Below are positions 45,283 to 57,380 of a stretch of 64,000 nucleotides of DNA, piece after piece. Made by a program: the position numbers and the translations under genes. Origin of the DNA: Reticulascus tulasneorum (lineage: Eukaryota > Ascomycota > Sordariomycetes > Glomerellales > Reticulascaceae); contig LSAX01000001.1 in the NCBI GenBank assembly GCA_001557505.1, positions 1,488,001 through 1,552,000 of the forward strand, in the 5' to 3' direction. The notes below the pieces were generated by a model, which saw only the letters and a program-made list of their open reading frames with translations, was not told the DNA's origin and searched no databases. Positions within the stretch are counted from its first letter, which is position 1; each line of letters starts with the position of its first letter.

Positions 45283-47141
45283 ATGACCGAATCACTCGAC
45301 TGGGTTCAGCTCGTCGAGAGTTGCCCGCCTGGCGATGGGTGGGGTCCACCAGTCACTGCCGACACAACCCTGAATGGTGTCCCGTACGCGCCATTCTCAA
45401 AGGGCGACAAGCTTGGCCGTATGGCAGATTGGACATCTGAAGGAAAGGATAGGGATGGAAGGGGTGGCAGGCAACAGTATAACCGAAACTACAGAGGTAA
45501 TATCCACTTGGCACCATCTCTCCTACCTCAGCTAACTCCGTTCTCTCTTTCCAGATCAGCAAGTTTACGGAGCTGGCCACGCCATTTCATTCAATGCGCC
45601 ACCTGCAGAGGACGAATCCACATTCTCAGTTGTTAGCAATACTCGAGACACTGCCAAGTCAAGATATGGACGAGGCGCAGTCTTCACTAGAGGCGGCCGC
45701 GGCCAGCGTGGTGGAAGAGGAGATGCGAGGGGCACTGGGCGCGGTCAACTTAACCAACGGGGCGGCCGGGGTCAACAAGGCTATGGAGGCTACGACAATC
45801 GCGGTGGAAGACAGAATGCTGGACAAAGAGGGCGAAGATTTGGCTGGAAGGACTACGACAAGCCGGCACGCAACCGTGATGCTAGCATCAATATCAAGGC
45901 GGACTGGAAGCTGCTGGAGGAGATCGACTTCAACCGACTCGCGAAACTCAACCTTGACGCTGATGATGGAGAGGATGTTGACAGCTACGGTTTCCTTTAC
46001 AACTACGACCGATCCTACGACAAGCAGCCGGTGAAGAGTGCGGAAAAGAAGCTGACCGCCCTAGACCGCGCAGCTTACAACGTTACAACATCCTCCGACC
46101 CTGTCATCCAGGAACTTGCCGAGAAGGATGAAGCCACTATCTTCGCCACGGACAGCATTCTCTCTATGCTCATGTGCTCCCCGAGATCAGTCTACCCCTG
46201 GGACATCGTTATTGTTCATCAGGGCAACAAGATCTTCCTAGACAAGCGTGATAATGCTGCCCTCGACATGGTAACAGTCAACGAAAACGCTGCAGATGCG
46301 CCACTGGAGGCCACAGAAGGAGGGAAAGATGTCATCAATCAACCCCCTGCTTTGGCCGAGGAGGCAACATACATCAACCACAACTTCGCCAACCAGGTTG
46401 TCATCGAGAGCGAAACCCAAAAGCTGGAGATGCAGCATGCCAACCCCTTCTACAATCCTTCAGAGGATACGGACCCGCCTGCCAGCAAGGCATACAAGTA
46501 CCGCAAATTCGATCTCTCCACCAACGATGAGGATCCCGTTTACCTCATCGTGCGGACGGAGGTTGATGCCGTGCAGAAGAATGCCATCAGCGGTGAGGAT
46601 CAGTTCTTGACTGTCAAGGCGTTGAACGAGTTCGACAGCAAGGCCCAGGGCAGCGGTGGTGCGTTGGACTGGCGAGCGAAGCTCGGCAGCCAGCGTGGTG
46701 CCGTCGTCGCAACTGAGATGAAGAACAATAGCTGCAAGCTCGCTCGATGGACCGTACAAAGTATTCTCTCCAAATCGGACGTCATGAAACTCGGGTATGA
46801 ACCATTCTTATCAGTCAAATTGTGCAATCACTGGCTAACAACCTCCTAGATTCGTGTCTCGTGCCAACCCCAAATCAAACGACAAGCATGTCATCCTCGG
46901 TGTTGTCGGCTGGAAGCCAAAGGACTTCGCTAGCCAGATGAATCTTTCGCTCTCCAACGGTTGGGGTATTGTCCGAACTATTGCGGACATGTGCCTGAAG
47001 CGCGAGGAGGGTAAGTTCATTCTCGTCAAGGACCCCAACAAGTCCATTCTTCGGTTGTACGAGATCCCCGCTGGTAGCTTCGATGATGACGACCAGGGTG
47101 GGGAGGTGGAGGAGGAGGAGCCGGAAGAAGTCGAGGAGTAG
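45283..47141 (+). CDS. Eukaryotic translation initiation factor 3 subunit D
   Basis: Three exons: 45283-45496, 45555-46794, 46850-47141, giving 581 aa. eIF3d is the peripheral eIF3 subunit that sits near the mRNA exit of the 40S subunit and has a cap-binding fold in animals. The N-terminus has WGPP and [16 protein letters not shown], then an RG-rich stretch ([19 protein letters not shown]) that may bind RNA. Conserved core blocks include [26 protein letters not shown] (here [13 protein letters not shown]), [17 protein letters not shown] and [18 protein letters not shown]. Also present are [15 protein letters not shown] and KLGFVSR, the last made across intron 2. The C-terminus is acidic ([12 protein letters not shown]). 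eIF3d is absent from Saccharomyces but present in filamentous fungi. Confidence 0.97.
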
Positions 47142-47537
47142 GGGCTTCTGGCTTGGGATGGCGGGTAGAATCGTCGAAGAGTGAATATGGCTGGCAATTG
47201 GCCAGGAGCCATTTTGTAAAAGTTCAGCTATGGTAGGCAGATTCTTATAGATATCGAATGATGCATTACGGACCAACCATTACCTGTCTACACCTCAGAG
47301 TGAGCATATGGGTCCAAAATGAGCCTTGAACGAGCAAGCATATTATAGTCGACGGCACCGCTTAAGTTGCAAAATAATCATGTTATGCCTGGAATCTATT
47401 TGACCGAGGCTCGTCCTTTGCAATCGAAGCTTTTGTTATTCCAATGCTATGTTTCTAAAAGCCCAGCCGCCGCCAACGCCCTATTCTATGAGAGTTCATG
47501 CCTCATTACTTGCGTCCCAATGCCTCGGCGATCCACC

Positions 47538-48687
47538 TCAGAACCGCTCCTTCATCCTCGTGCTGATTGTACGTAGCGAGTTGAAGATCTTGCCCGGCGG
47601 CTTTCCGAGAATCAAAGAACTTACACCGTGTTAGCTTGAACGTCCGTGATCAGGGGGAGAGTTGGAGAGGCATCATACACGATCGATTCCCTAGCCATGT
47701 GGATATTTTGGAACCCTCCCAGGATCCGAATCTTGGAATCAGCCAAGACGATACGAGTCCGTGTTGCATTTTCGATGGCAACTAGAGATGGTCAGTTCTT
47801 GAAAAAAAGAGCGTGAAGAGACAGCCAAAGAAGTTTATGAGGAGAGAATGTGGGAAACAAACATTTTGTCTTTCCATCCTTGCCGGCAATTCTGCCAATC
47901 GCGCGGCCTTGATGCTCTCCGGTAAGAGTCTTCACGTCCTTGATCTCGAATTCTTGAACTGGGAAGTGTCAGTCAATAACCTAGTACCATACCCTCAAGT
48001 CTGAGCACTCACTATAGAGATCATCGAGCCGTAGCAACGCTATCGCATCATCCACGCTTTGAAGGGTTAACTACCTGGACGTATATGTGGGACTGGGGAG
48101 ACGTACTCGAATCCAAGAGCTATTGCGTGTACAAAGTCACAGCCCTGCTGAAGAGCTCCAGCATTCTCTGTGTGCTTGCTGTTTCGCAACTCCACTTGTT
48201 TCCTCTTAACATTCTAGAAACCCGTCAGTTTCTGTGTCCGTTGCCCAGTAGGTGATCAGGGGGACCAACCATGCGGCATTGCAACTTGAGGTGGTCTACT
48301 AGCGGAGGGTAGATACGTGGCCAGGCGTTCTTCAAAGGCGTGAATCTGTGAGGCGGGATTGAGACTTTCCTGGTTTCCTGTACACCTGTTAGCCGATGCT
48401 GTGGGAATGTCCAAGTACAGGTGCAGCAGGCTGCGATTGTAGACCACGACGCAGAGGAGACTTACAATCTTTGCGGCAGGGTCGAGATCTTTTGCTGGGG
48501 AGAAATGTGGACGGCCCTCTTCATCGATGACCATTGACTCTTCGGTGTCTTGCGCTATCACAGGCACGAGTATGTCGTCTTCCGATGGCGCATCGAGTAG
48601 TAGTTCTTCGTCGTGGTCTGGCTCGGGGAGGGGGATGTCGGTTGGCGGGGTATAGTCCTCCTTCTTGAGGGCGGTTGGTGCCGGCAT
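47538..48687 (-). CDS. pno1: Pre-rRNA processing protein Pno1/Dim2 (KH domain)
   Basis: Seven exons: 48687-48466, 48377-48270, 48213-48107, 48056-48013, 47958-47863, 47781-47679, 47619-47538, giving 253 aa. Pno1 binds the 3' end of pre-18S rRNA in the nucleolus and cytoplasm and works with Nob1 and Dim1 in 40S maturation. The acidic N-terminus begins [15 protein letters not shown] and reaches [15 protein letters not shown]. The conserved core follows: [47 protein letters not shown], the KH part with [20 protein letters not shown] and [10 protein letters not shown], then [17 protein letters not shown] and STRMKERF. Two acceptors end in AAG. The two smallest internal pieces are 44 and 96 nt. 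It is head-to-head with the Mdm31 gene. Confidence 0.95.
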
Positions 48688-49119
48688 GTCGGGCGAGGAG
48701 GTCTCTGTCGTTCAGTATACGTGTGTGAAACAGGTTCTATCTCAGCGAATGATCTGTGAGGTCTTGCAGTTATCGTGTGTATGTGGAATCTCCAGTCGCA
48801 TTTCACCGATGGGTTCGGGTGGTGAAAAAAGAAGCCCCACCGATATCGATTTTATCGCCGATTCCATCCAAAAATTTGTGTCGCGTTATCGGGGCTTATC
48901 CATTGGCCCTTCCCATCTGTGTAGTCAGAAGCGCCTCGTAGCGCGTCATGGATGACTTTTCCTTGGTGCTTGGATGGTCCCTGTCAATCTGCATTGCGGC
49001 ACTGAAATGACCTAACCTTGCCAACTCTTCACACGGGGGCATCACGCTGTTTATAAACAAAACAATCCCCCCTTTCGGCTTTCTTCACGGTTGCGGGCCA
49101 AGCAGGATGATCTGGAGAT
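48688..49119. promoter_or_regulatory. Shared divergent promoter region, pno1 / Mdm31
   Basis: 432 bp separate the two divergent start codons, so both promoters and 5' UTRs lie here. Position is the only evidence; no specific motif is claimed. Confidence 0.6.
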
Positions 49120-51411
49120 ATGTCTAGCGTTTCGACGACTCTTTTAGGGCGTCGCTTTTGGAGCTCCGTCTGGGAGTCTGGGGAGTGCTTGAGTCTCCGA
49201 GCATCTTTTCGACAACCCAGCCCCCGAACGACGCAGCAGCTGAACTTTGGCTCCAAGCCCGCGTTTCGTCGCTCGATTCATACGAACAGGCATTTTAGTC
49301 AGTGTCCACGATATAACGGGCATAATGCGAAACGAAGTTTTACGAGCAGCGGACTGCTGCTTATCGGATTCAGCACGAGTCCATCCTCATCAACGTCTTC
49401 GGTAGTAGCAACCTGCACGGCTGCGGCGGACTCTGCCGTTACCGGCAGCCTTTCCCAGAAGCCGAACATCTACAATATTGCCCGACAGGCATGGCGGCGG
49501 AGCATCCATGCACAGATCAGACCGTGGGGAAGCGGAGGCGGCAGACGACATCACAGCTCGAAACCAAGTGGAGAACCGGAAAAGAATCTGGCGTCATCTC
49601 GGGCGAAACAAGATGCATCGAAGACAGCAGAACACGTCAAACCGGAATCAACGGACCCCGAGTCGGAGTCAATCACTTCGTCGGTGTCGAAATACCTTAA
49701 TCTTCCGCATCTACCAAAGCTGCCGCATCGACCGACGAGGGAGGAGCTCTTGGCTGCTACAAATGGGTTTTGGGAACGGTTGAAGGTGCGGTTCAAATGG
49801 GCCTCTATTAGGAGTACGAGACCGTGGAACATCGATGAATGGGGAGCGTTCGTGTCCTGGTTTCTCTTTGGCCATTTGGTGTGGATCCTTGTTGGAACAA
49901 CGACCTTCTTCTCCCTCCTCATTTTCTCCATCAACACCGTATTTGCCCAAGGTAAGCAAATCTTCCCCTCGCCCAAATAGGAGCACAGCTGACTTTGCGT
50001 TAAAGAAACCCTGGCCAAATGGGTTGGTGATTCCTTGACCAAGTCCGCTGGTGTCACCGTCCTTTTTGAGTCCGCTATCGTCCCTAAATGGGGAGACGGC
50101 GTGATAACCTTCAGGAATGTGTTTGTCTCCCGAAGGCCGGGCCAAGTGAAATCTTCCGTTAGCAAGGGGTCTTCATCCAACGCCGCCGCCGCTGCCGCTG
50201 CTGGAAGGCATGTTGACCAAGATGGCAAAGTCGTCGAAGAAGACGATGGTAACTATACACAGTATGACCTGACGATCGCGACCGTGAACGTTACCCTCTC
50301 GTTCCTTAAGTGGTGGAATGGAAAGGGGTTGCTGAAGGACGTTGAAGTCAAGGGAGTTAGAGGTGTTGTCGACCGTACCTCGGTGAACTGGTCCTCTGAG
50401 GGTGTCGACCCCAAAACATATAGGCACTCGCACGAACCCGGAGATTTCGAGATCGACCTGTTCAAACTCGAGGATCTTTTGATAACGGTTCATCAACCAA
50501 AGAACTTCCGCCCGTTCTCTGTCAGCATATACTCTTGCGAACTACCCCAGCTGAGGAAGCAATGGCTCTTCTACGACCTCCTCTCGGCCAGCCATATGTC
50601 GGGATCCTTCGATGGGTCTCTCTTCACAATCCATCCTCGACAAGTCCACGGGACGGTGGCCGGTGACAATCGAGATATCGCAGAAACTGCCGGCGAGGCA
50701 ACGGCGTGGAAGAAATTCAGCCGACTTCGAATAGACGGATTGAAGATCGACCACCTCAACCGTGGGGTTGATGGACCTTTTGGCTGGATATACGAGGGAA
50801 ATGTTGATATTGTTGCTGATGTCATGTTCCCGGCCGACGCAGATGAGGGCATTGCGAAGGTCATGTCTGACTTCTACGACCAGCTGGAGGAGGTGGTTAT
50901 CGAGAACCGCCTACGCCTCATGAACAAAGATCGCACCCAAGAACCCCTAGCACCATCTCCGTCAGCTGGTCACATATCCCAAGCCTCCACCGAACTTCCA
51001 ACAGAGGGTGCTCAGCAGCCAGCCGAGCCCGTGGATGATGATCGCCGCTATTTGATAATGGACCTCCGCACCCATCTCAACGACGTCAAAGCCGCGGTCC
51101 CGCTCTTCACCCACGATATCTCCTACGTCAACCAAGCGCTCGTCCGGCCCATCGTGGCTTACATCAACGCCAAGAAGACATACATCCCCATCACCTGCCG
51201 CATCGTTAAGCGCGCCAGCGATTTCGACGGAAGCTGGACCATTTTCGACTCGGGCCTGATGAACGACCTGTCGGCCGAGACGTACGAGGCGTTTGCGAGG
51301 GATGTGGAGGACCAGCAGAGCCGGGTGCGTAGGCTGAGGAAGGTGGGCTTCTGGACGTTGAGCTTGGCTGTGCATGCGCTCTTCATGGGCATGGCGGGCA
51401 ACGTCGTGTAG
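49120..51411 (+). CDS. Mitochondrial inner-membrane protein Mdm31/Mdm32 family
   Basis: Two exons, 49120-49951 and 50006-51411, give 745 aa. Mdm31 and Mdm32 act in the inner membrane in mitochondrial shape, nucleoid maintenance and phospholipid balance. The first 130 residues are rich in Ser, Arg and Thr, as in a presequence. A span lies near residues 250-276 (WFLFGHLVWILVGTTTFFSL). Family blocks follow: ETLAKWVGDSLTKSAGVTVLFESAIVPKW, YDLTIATVNVTLSFLKWWNG, VDRTSVNW, PFGWIYEGNVDIVADVMFP, LRTHLNDVKAAVPLFT and RPIVAYINAKKTYIPI. A second hydrophobic segment ends the protein (GFWTLSLAVHALFMGMAG). A poly-Ala run near residue 335 is low complexity. The acceptor ends in AAAG. Assignment to Mdm31 rather than Mdm32 is by overall pattern. 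Confidence 0.92.
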
Positions 51412-52236
51412 ACTTTGCCCCACTGGCGGCATCCCTTCTTTCTATGTCTTTTAAACTGGGCTCGTGGCGCGGAAATGCACAGCATGTATACAAAGGCGCT
51501 CTGCAAATAGAGCCAGGCAAGCGGATTACGAGTTAGATATAAGGTGTCAGACACTGTTCTGATGGTGGAGTTTGGGATATGTATAATCTGGGGAACGGGG
51601 AAGCCGAAATGATACCCCCTATTTTCACTCATAAACGTACAACACCGATGTGCCCAGATTGTTGCTCTCACATGTATGGGACTGCGGTCACCGTAGGTGC
51701 AACTGCCCAATATGTAGCTGCATAAGATGCACTTCAAAGCGAGCAGTCGGCGAGAATGTCAAAGAGAGTCCTCATTGTAAACTAATACTTATTGATATTG
51801 CAATCTACCCTTTCCGTCTACGACGTGCCATTACCAGCCATGCTCAGATGGCTTGACCTAATGTCCTTGCATGAAAAAACTCAATCTAGCTATGCAGGTG
51901 AAGAGATGCAAAACGGACGACCAGTGCAATCTAATATGTAAGCCCCCCCCCTTCCTCCCTCCCCCATCAACCAGACCTCCCTCCTCTGAGAATTCCCGCA
52001 ACCTGGCAACCCCGGACACCGCCACCTCAACTCAGCCTCTTTCCCCTGGCGCAAGGGAAAGGTTCATGGCAACTACGGCTGGGTTGCTCGCTACGCAGTA
52101 TGCGATGGGCTTCCGTGGTGTCGGGGAAGACCACGAGCGGCGGGTCGGCACGGACTGATGTTGGCGATGGGCAGTCGGTGGCGGCGAGGGATGCGACCCC
52201 AGAGAGAGCGAAGAGCTTGAAACTCTTTCGGCTGCT
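51412..52236. other. Intergenic DNA between convergent Mdm31 and eIF3j genes
   Basis: Contains the two 3' flanks. No gene is supported. Confidence 0.6.
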
Positions 52237-53371
52237 TCACATGAAATCGTCGCTGGGAATTGGTTAGCAATTGTCGCGACAAAGCGCAGGCGCCATGACT
52301 TACTCTCCGAACGTGTCCTCGTAGGTGTTGGTGTCAGCCACGTTGGGGCGGCTGACCGAGAGGGTCGTCTTGGTCTTGGAAGCCTTGCTCTTCTTTCCGC
52401 CGCCGAGAGCGTTCTTCTCCTCCTTCATCTTCTCGTTGCTCAGAGTGGTCAGGGAACTCGAGATCTTCTTGATCTGGTCACTGGGCAGCTCCTTGGCCAG
52501 TTGCTTGCAGAACTCCTGCAAGAAGAGCGTGTAGTGAGCCTTCTTGGAGCTGCTCGCCAAGATGGGCACGAGGGTCTCGCGGAGGTGCTCGAACTGAGCC
52601 TTGGTCGTGGGGTTGAAAAGCGGGAGGCTGGCGATGTTGACGGTCTTGTTTGGATCGGTGGGGTCAAGGACAACGGCGGCTCCGACGGTGGACTTGCGGC
52701 TGTTGATTCCAATACCGCCGAAGAGTTCCTCCGCGTGCTTCAAGTCGGAGTCCTGCTCGGTGCGTCGGAGACGCTCGCGCTTCTCGGCCTCGGTCTCCTC
52801 CTCATCATCGCTGGAATCTTCCAAGTTGGCCTTGCGGCGCTCTCGCTCCTCTTGGTGCTGGCGGATGCGATCGGCTTTGGATTTCTTGTTGGCGGCAGCC
52901 TCGGCATCGGCCTTGACCTTGGCTTCGGCGACCTTCTTGGCCTTTTCGCGCTCTACTTCGGAGTCTTCAGCGGCATCCCAGGATTCGAGAACCTGGTGAT
53001 AGGAGGTGTCAGCATTCCGGGGTCAAGGAAGATGGTAAATGATGGGTGCATGTTCGTTGGGAAGAGACCTACATCGCTATCGTTCTCCTCCTCGTCATCA
53101 AACTGTCGGCGACGGACCGCGCCAACAGGGGGTGAGGATGGCGGGGTGCTGCTCTCCTCGCCTTCGTCTTCTGCAGGGCAAAGAGCGGTCAGCCCGATCC
53201 AGAAATGAAGTACAAAGTGTGCAGATGAGATGATTGAATACCACTCTTGCGCATTCCCCACAGCGCAGGAAAGGCACAGGGCGGTATTTTGCCGTGGATG
53301 ATGATTTTGTGCGTGTGTGTGCGCGACAAATCAGGTGGTGATAACTTACCCCACTGTTTCCTGGCAGGCAT
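52237..53371 (-). CDS. Eukaryotic translation initiation factor 3 subunit J (Hcr1)
   Basis: Four exons: 53371-53350, 53170-53073, 52992-52304, 52252-52237, giving 274 aa. eIF3j binds the 40S decoding centre loosely, aids eIF3 recruitment and, in yeast, also rRNA processing and termination. The first exon codes only MPARKQW. The acidic N-terminal half (DDEEENDSDVLESWDAAED) matches the eIF3j start. Then come a charged coiled coil (ERERRKANLEDSSDDE) and the conserved helical part (DLKHAEELFGG, NPTTKAQFEHLRETLVPIL, FLQEFCKQLAKELPSDQIKKI). A TAA directly after FGE can be bypassed: GTAAGT lies across it, and splicing to 52252 gives FGDDDFM-stop, the D-D-F-M ending typical of eIF3j. That join is chosen. 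The first intron (179 nt) is long for this window. Confidence 0.93.
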
Positions 53372-56136
53372 GATGTCAGATAAGTGTCGAGGGCGTCGGG
53401 GACTGTGATATCTATTCTATGGACGTAGTGCGATGGCGATGGATTCGTGATTGAAGAGTTGAGTGGAGTTGCGACAGAGAGTAAGAAGTCCTCAGGATTG
53501 TTTTGTTTCGAGAAGGAGAGAGTGAGATAGATGGAGGGAGGATGAAAGGGGGTCTGTGGTTTTCGGTTGGTTGGGGAGGAAGAAAATGGATCGTCTCTCG
53601 GGCCCTGTTTAGACTGGGAATGCAATTTCGTGGGTGTCACTGATAAAAAGGGAGGGTCGCGGCGGACGGCGGACGGGGTTTCACTTTTTGCCAGAAGTTC
53701 TGTGCCGAACCAGAGGCAAGTCCATGCCCAAAACACCCACCCCGTGAGTGCTCTGCTGCCCAATCTCTGGTGGAAAGGCCGCAACACGCACTGGACTCCC
53801 CTGGTAGGTACTCAGTAAGAGAGCAGGGCTACCCTGTCAGATCCGACTTTAGGCACTTTCTTTCAGGGCTGTGGACGTCTAATTACCTTACAAAGTACAT
53901 ATGAGGAGTAAAAAAGAAAAGGGTGCGAGGAGTCATACAAAGAAGTGGACATACGTCACCACCACCACCACACCCGAAAGAAATCCTTTGACGACCGAGA
54001 ATGGCCGCCCTCTGTTTCGATGACCTACCTAACCTATAACAAACTGGCAAGGGGCACCGTTTTTGCATGTGCCGATTACCTGAATTGCTGCAGCCGGATT
54101 CCGACGGACGGTCTCGCTCCACCGCGCTGCTTTCGCTGCACTGCTTGGATTGGTGACGCCTACTGGAATCCTTGGAACTGCAGTTGAGATCTATCGCCTA
54201 GGGGTTTCTCTCCGACCAACAAGATCCCATGCCCGCGCTGGTGGTTCTTACATCAGCTCCACTACTGTTGCGCCTCTGTGGTATGGGTGCACTCCAAATT
54301 TAGTTTCCTGGGTAATTCCAACTTGGGTGCACATAGGAATCTTTTGTGCTAGTAACATGGTGCTGTAGGCATGGCGCGACCAGCTGGCATGAAAGACATG
54401 TTTCCGTCCGCATCTCTTCCTGAACCGATTCGACCCTTCAGGCCTGGTCGTCCTAGGTATTTGCTTTCCCTGGACACTTGGGTTCTGAATAACCTGAACC
54501 CTTTATGGAGATTCATCCATGGATTCGCTCTTTTCCGAGTCCTGTTGTTGCCTGGATATGACTCACCCAGCCCGCCGACATCTGCCTGCTGGTTGAAACC
54601 GACCGTCAGTCATATCTCCTTCCTTCCACGATATTTAAAAATGCCCTATAAATACCGTACGCCCCGCACCGCTTCTTATTCTCTTCTTCTTCCTTTTCTC
54701 CTTATTCGAGTGCATGGGCTTTACGCGTATCAGTGAGGATTCGTCCGAGATCGTGTTTTTGCTAGTTGAAAACTATAACATGACCACTTCTAGTTGGCCT
54801 AGGCCGGCTAGAGAATTTTTGACACCCTTTTCTCTTCTTTGAAGAAGCCTCTTGCTTTCATTGCCTTTGATCTACGGATCGAGGTGAAGAAGGTGTGATA
54901 TGGTCCACGGATATCGCGAGGCTCAGACTGCGGGCACCTTGAATTCAGTTAGCACAGTTAGCAAGGAGTCATGGATTGCACGGCTAACGGCACGGCGATC
55001 AAGCTCTTGTCTGGATTCTCTTATATACATGATGTATCGAAATTCTCCATGCGAAGACCCCGTCTCCGAACAGGCGCTCCTTGCTCCCGACAGGAGATGT
55101 TAGTCGTAATGGGTAGCTTCGCATTGGCAGCAACTCCGTGTTTAAGTGGAGTGGACACAACTATGTATGCAGATGGCAACGGGTTCTGTAGATACGAGTA
55201 CGATGGGACAGGATCCGCGTCAATCCTTCCAGAGACTTGCCTTCGATCCCATCGCCTGATGGACTAGACTCATCCCTTCACCTCTCTAGTGTTGACGGAA
55301 CGTAAGTTTTTACAACGCGTCTGACTAAACATGGGACGATAGAGTGGCTACTAAGCTGCCCAGCTACTCTCTAAATTGGAATCTACCAAGGTTCTATTAG
55401 CATTTGAAGGCTAGCTTGGAACATCGCGGTCTCCTAGGAACAGTATCCACAGATGACAAAAAGAAAAGTAGCTTCTTGCGGCAAATGGTAGGGCCTGTGA
55501 TTAAGTCATGGATTGTACTGTAATTCGAGACCCAGGTTTGATCACAAGACCGAAGAATCGGGCCAATCAGGCAGAACGATAACGAGACGGAAATGCGTCT
55601 CTGAGTCGCTGGAAGGCCCTCCGATAGAACCCGACACTGCCCCAAGGCGAGAGTCCAGCTGATGACTCCCATTCTTCATGCGAACCCGACAAATCTGACA
55701 CGGCGCTTCATCCCGTTGGAACGCTAGCAGCCGTGGAGCCCTACAACGTAGTACAGGATCCCCCAAAAGCTGCATCTCCGTTCGGGGACTTCAAATGGGC
55801 TGATTTTGGCGTTCCCAGCGCGGTGAGTGCGCCGCAGACCCTCAGGCATGCACGGTAATCACCACACAGGACCACCCGGTCTCTATTCGTAGCTTTCCTG
55901 CCTCTTCCCGTTTGGTTATTCCCATACGAGGAGCTGGCCCCTTGAACCCTCTCTTCAATGCATCTCCAGGCCCGGACCTCGAACTGGCCCTGCCCCTCTC
56001 GGTCTGATATATAAGACGTTCAGCCTCCGGAGGCAGCTTCTCTACCCAAAATTCTCATCACCACAAGGTTCCCATCCACACACCCTATCAAAGACGTTAA
56101 ACATCAGTCTACACTTACTCAAAAACAGCCTTCTCG
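53372..56136. other. Intergenic DNA between eIF3j and alternative oxidase
   Basis: About 2.8 kb without a supported gene. It includes the promoters of both flanking genes, with a TATATAA element at 56008-56014. Confidence 0.55.
56008..56014 (+). promoter_or_regulatory. TATA box of the alternative oxidase gene
   Basis: TATATAA lies about 123 bp upstream of the ATG, with a C/A-rich leader between, consistent with a TATA-driven inducible gene. Confidence 0.55.
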
Positions 56137-57380
56137 ATGATTTCAACCAGAGTCCAGACCAAGCTCTGTTCGCCGAAACAAGCCGCTCAGCTCGTAAGGG
56201 CGGCGGCAACATACAATGCCCGCACCTCAGTCCTAGGTCATCCAGCTGGTCTGGGGCTTTCTTATACTGCCTACCAGCACGGTCTCTCCCCGCGATCCTT
56301 TTCCACCACTTCAGTCTCGCGCCTTCGTGACTTCTTCCCAGCCAAGGAGACAGATCACATCAAGCGAACGGCTGCTTCGTGGCCGCACCCGGGATGGACA
56401 GAGGAGCAAATGCTGTCTGTCGTACCGGAGCACCGAGCGGCACGCACTGTTGGGGATTGGATTGCTTGGAAATTCGTCCGAGTATGCCGGTGGGGTATGG
56501 ACTTGGCTACGGGCATGAGCAAAGCGCAACAGGTCGATAAAAAGAACCCTACCACGGCAGTTGTAGCATCAAAGCCGCTCACGGAAGCTCAATGGGTACG
56601 TTTCAATAAATATCAGCCCATGATTTTATGCTCTGACTAACATGCTTGCAGCTTATTCGATTCGTCTTCTTGGAGAGTATTGCAGGTGGTACGTGATTGG
56701 CCAGATTTGATGAACACATGGTTGCTTAATAACTAACACAAACAATAGTCCCCGGCATGGTTGCAGGCATGCTTCGCCATCTAGGAAGCATTCGGCGCAT
56801 GAAGAGAGACAATGGTTGGATTGAGACTCTGCTGGAAGAGAGTTTTAATGAGCGTATGCATCTGTTGACATTCATGAAGATGGCGGAGCCTGGCTGGTTC
56901 ATGAAGGTCATGCTCATCGGAGCCCAGGGAGTCTTCTTCAACGGCATGTTCTTGTCATACCTGGTGTCACCTAAAATCTGCCATCGATTCGTCGGCTATC
57001 TTGAGGAGGAAGCCGTCCATACATATACGCGATGCATCCGGGAAATCGAAGCTGGCCTGCTACCAAAGTGGTCTGATCCGAAATTCGAGATCCCCGACAT
57101 CGCCATCCAGTATTGGAACATCCCCGAGGGACATCGGACCATGAAAGATCTCATCTACTACGTTAGAGCTGATGGTTTGTCATCCCGCCTTACCTTTGTC
57201 AGGAAAAACAAAATGCTAACGAATTCTACAGAGGCCGTCCACAGAGGTGTCAACCACACCTTGGGTAATCTCAACCAGAAGGAAGACCCGAACCCGTTCG
57301 TTAGCGAGTACAAAGACGGTTCCGACAAGCCGATCGCCGCCTTAAAGCCTCAGGGATTCGAAAGGGGCGAGGTTATCTAA
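56137..57380 (+). CDS. Mitochondrial alternative oxidase
   Basis: Four exons: 56137-56595, 56652-56688, 56749-57174, 57232-57380, giving 356 aa, the usual length. The enzyme is a diiron, cyanide-resistant ubiquinol oxidase bound to the matrix side of the inner membrane; it bypasses complexes III and IV. A basic presequence ([15 protein letters not shown]) is followed by [20 protein letters not shown]. Iron-binding blocks are intact: FLESIAG (LET motif variant, from the 37-nt exon 2), [23 protein letters not shown] and [12 protein letters not shown], the last made across intron 3. [12 protein letters not shown] and [12 protein letters not shown] span the membrane-bound helices. Fungal forms lack the regulatory cysteines of plant enzymes. 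Related genes are induced when the cytochrome chain is blocked; here only a TATA box is seen. Confidence 0.97.
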
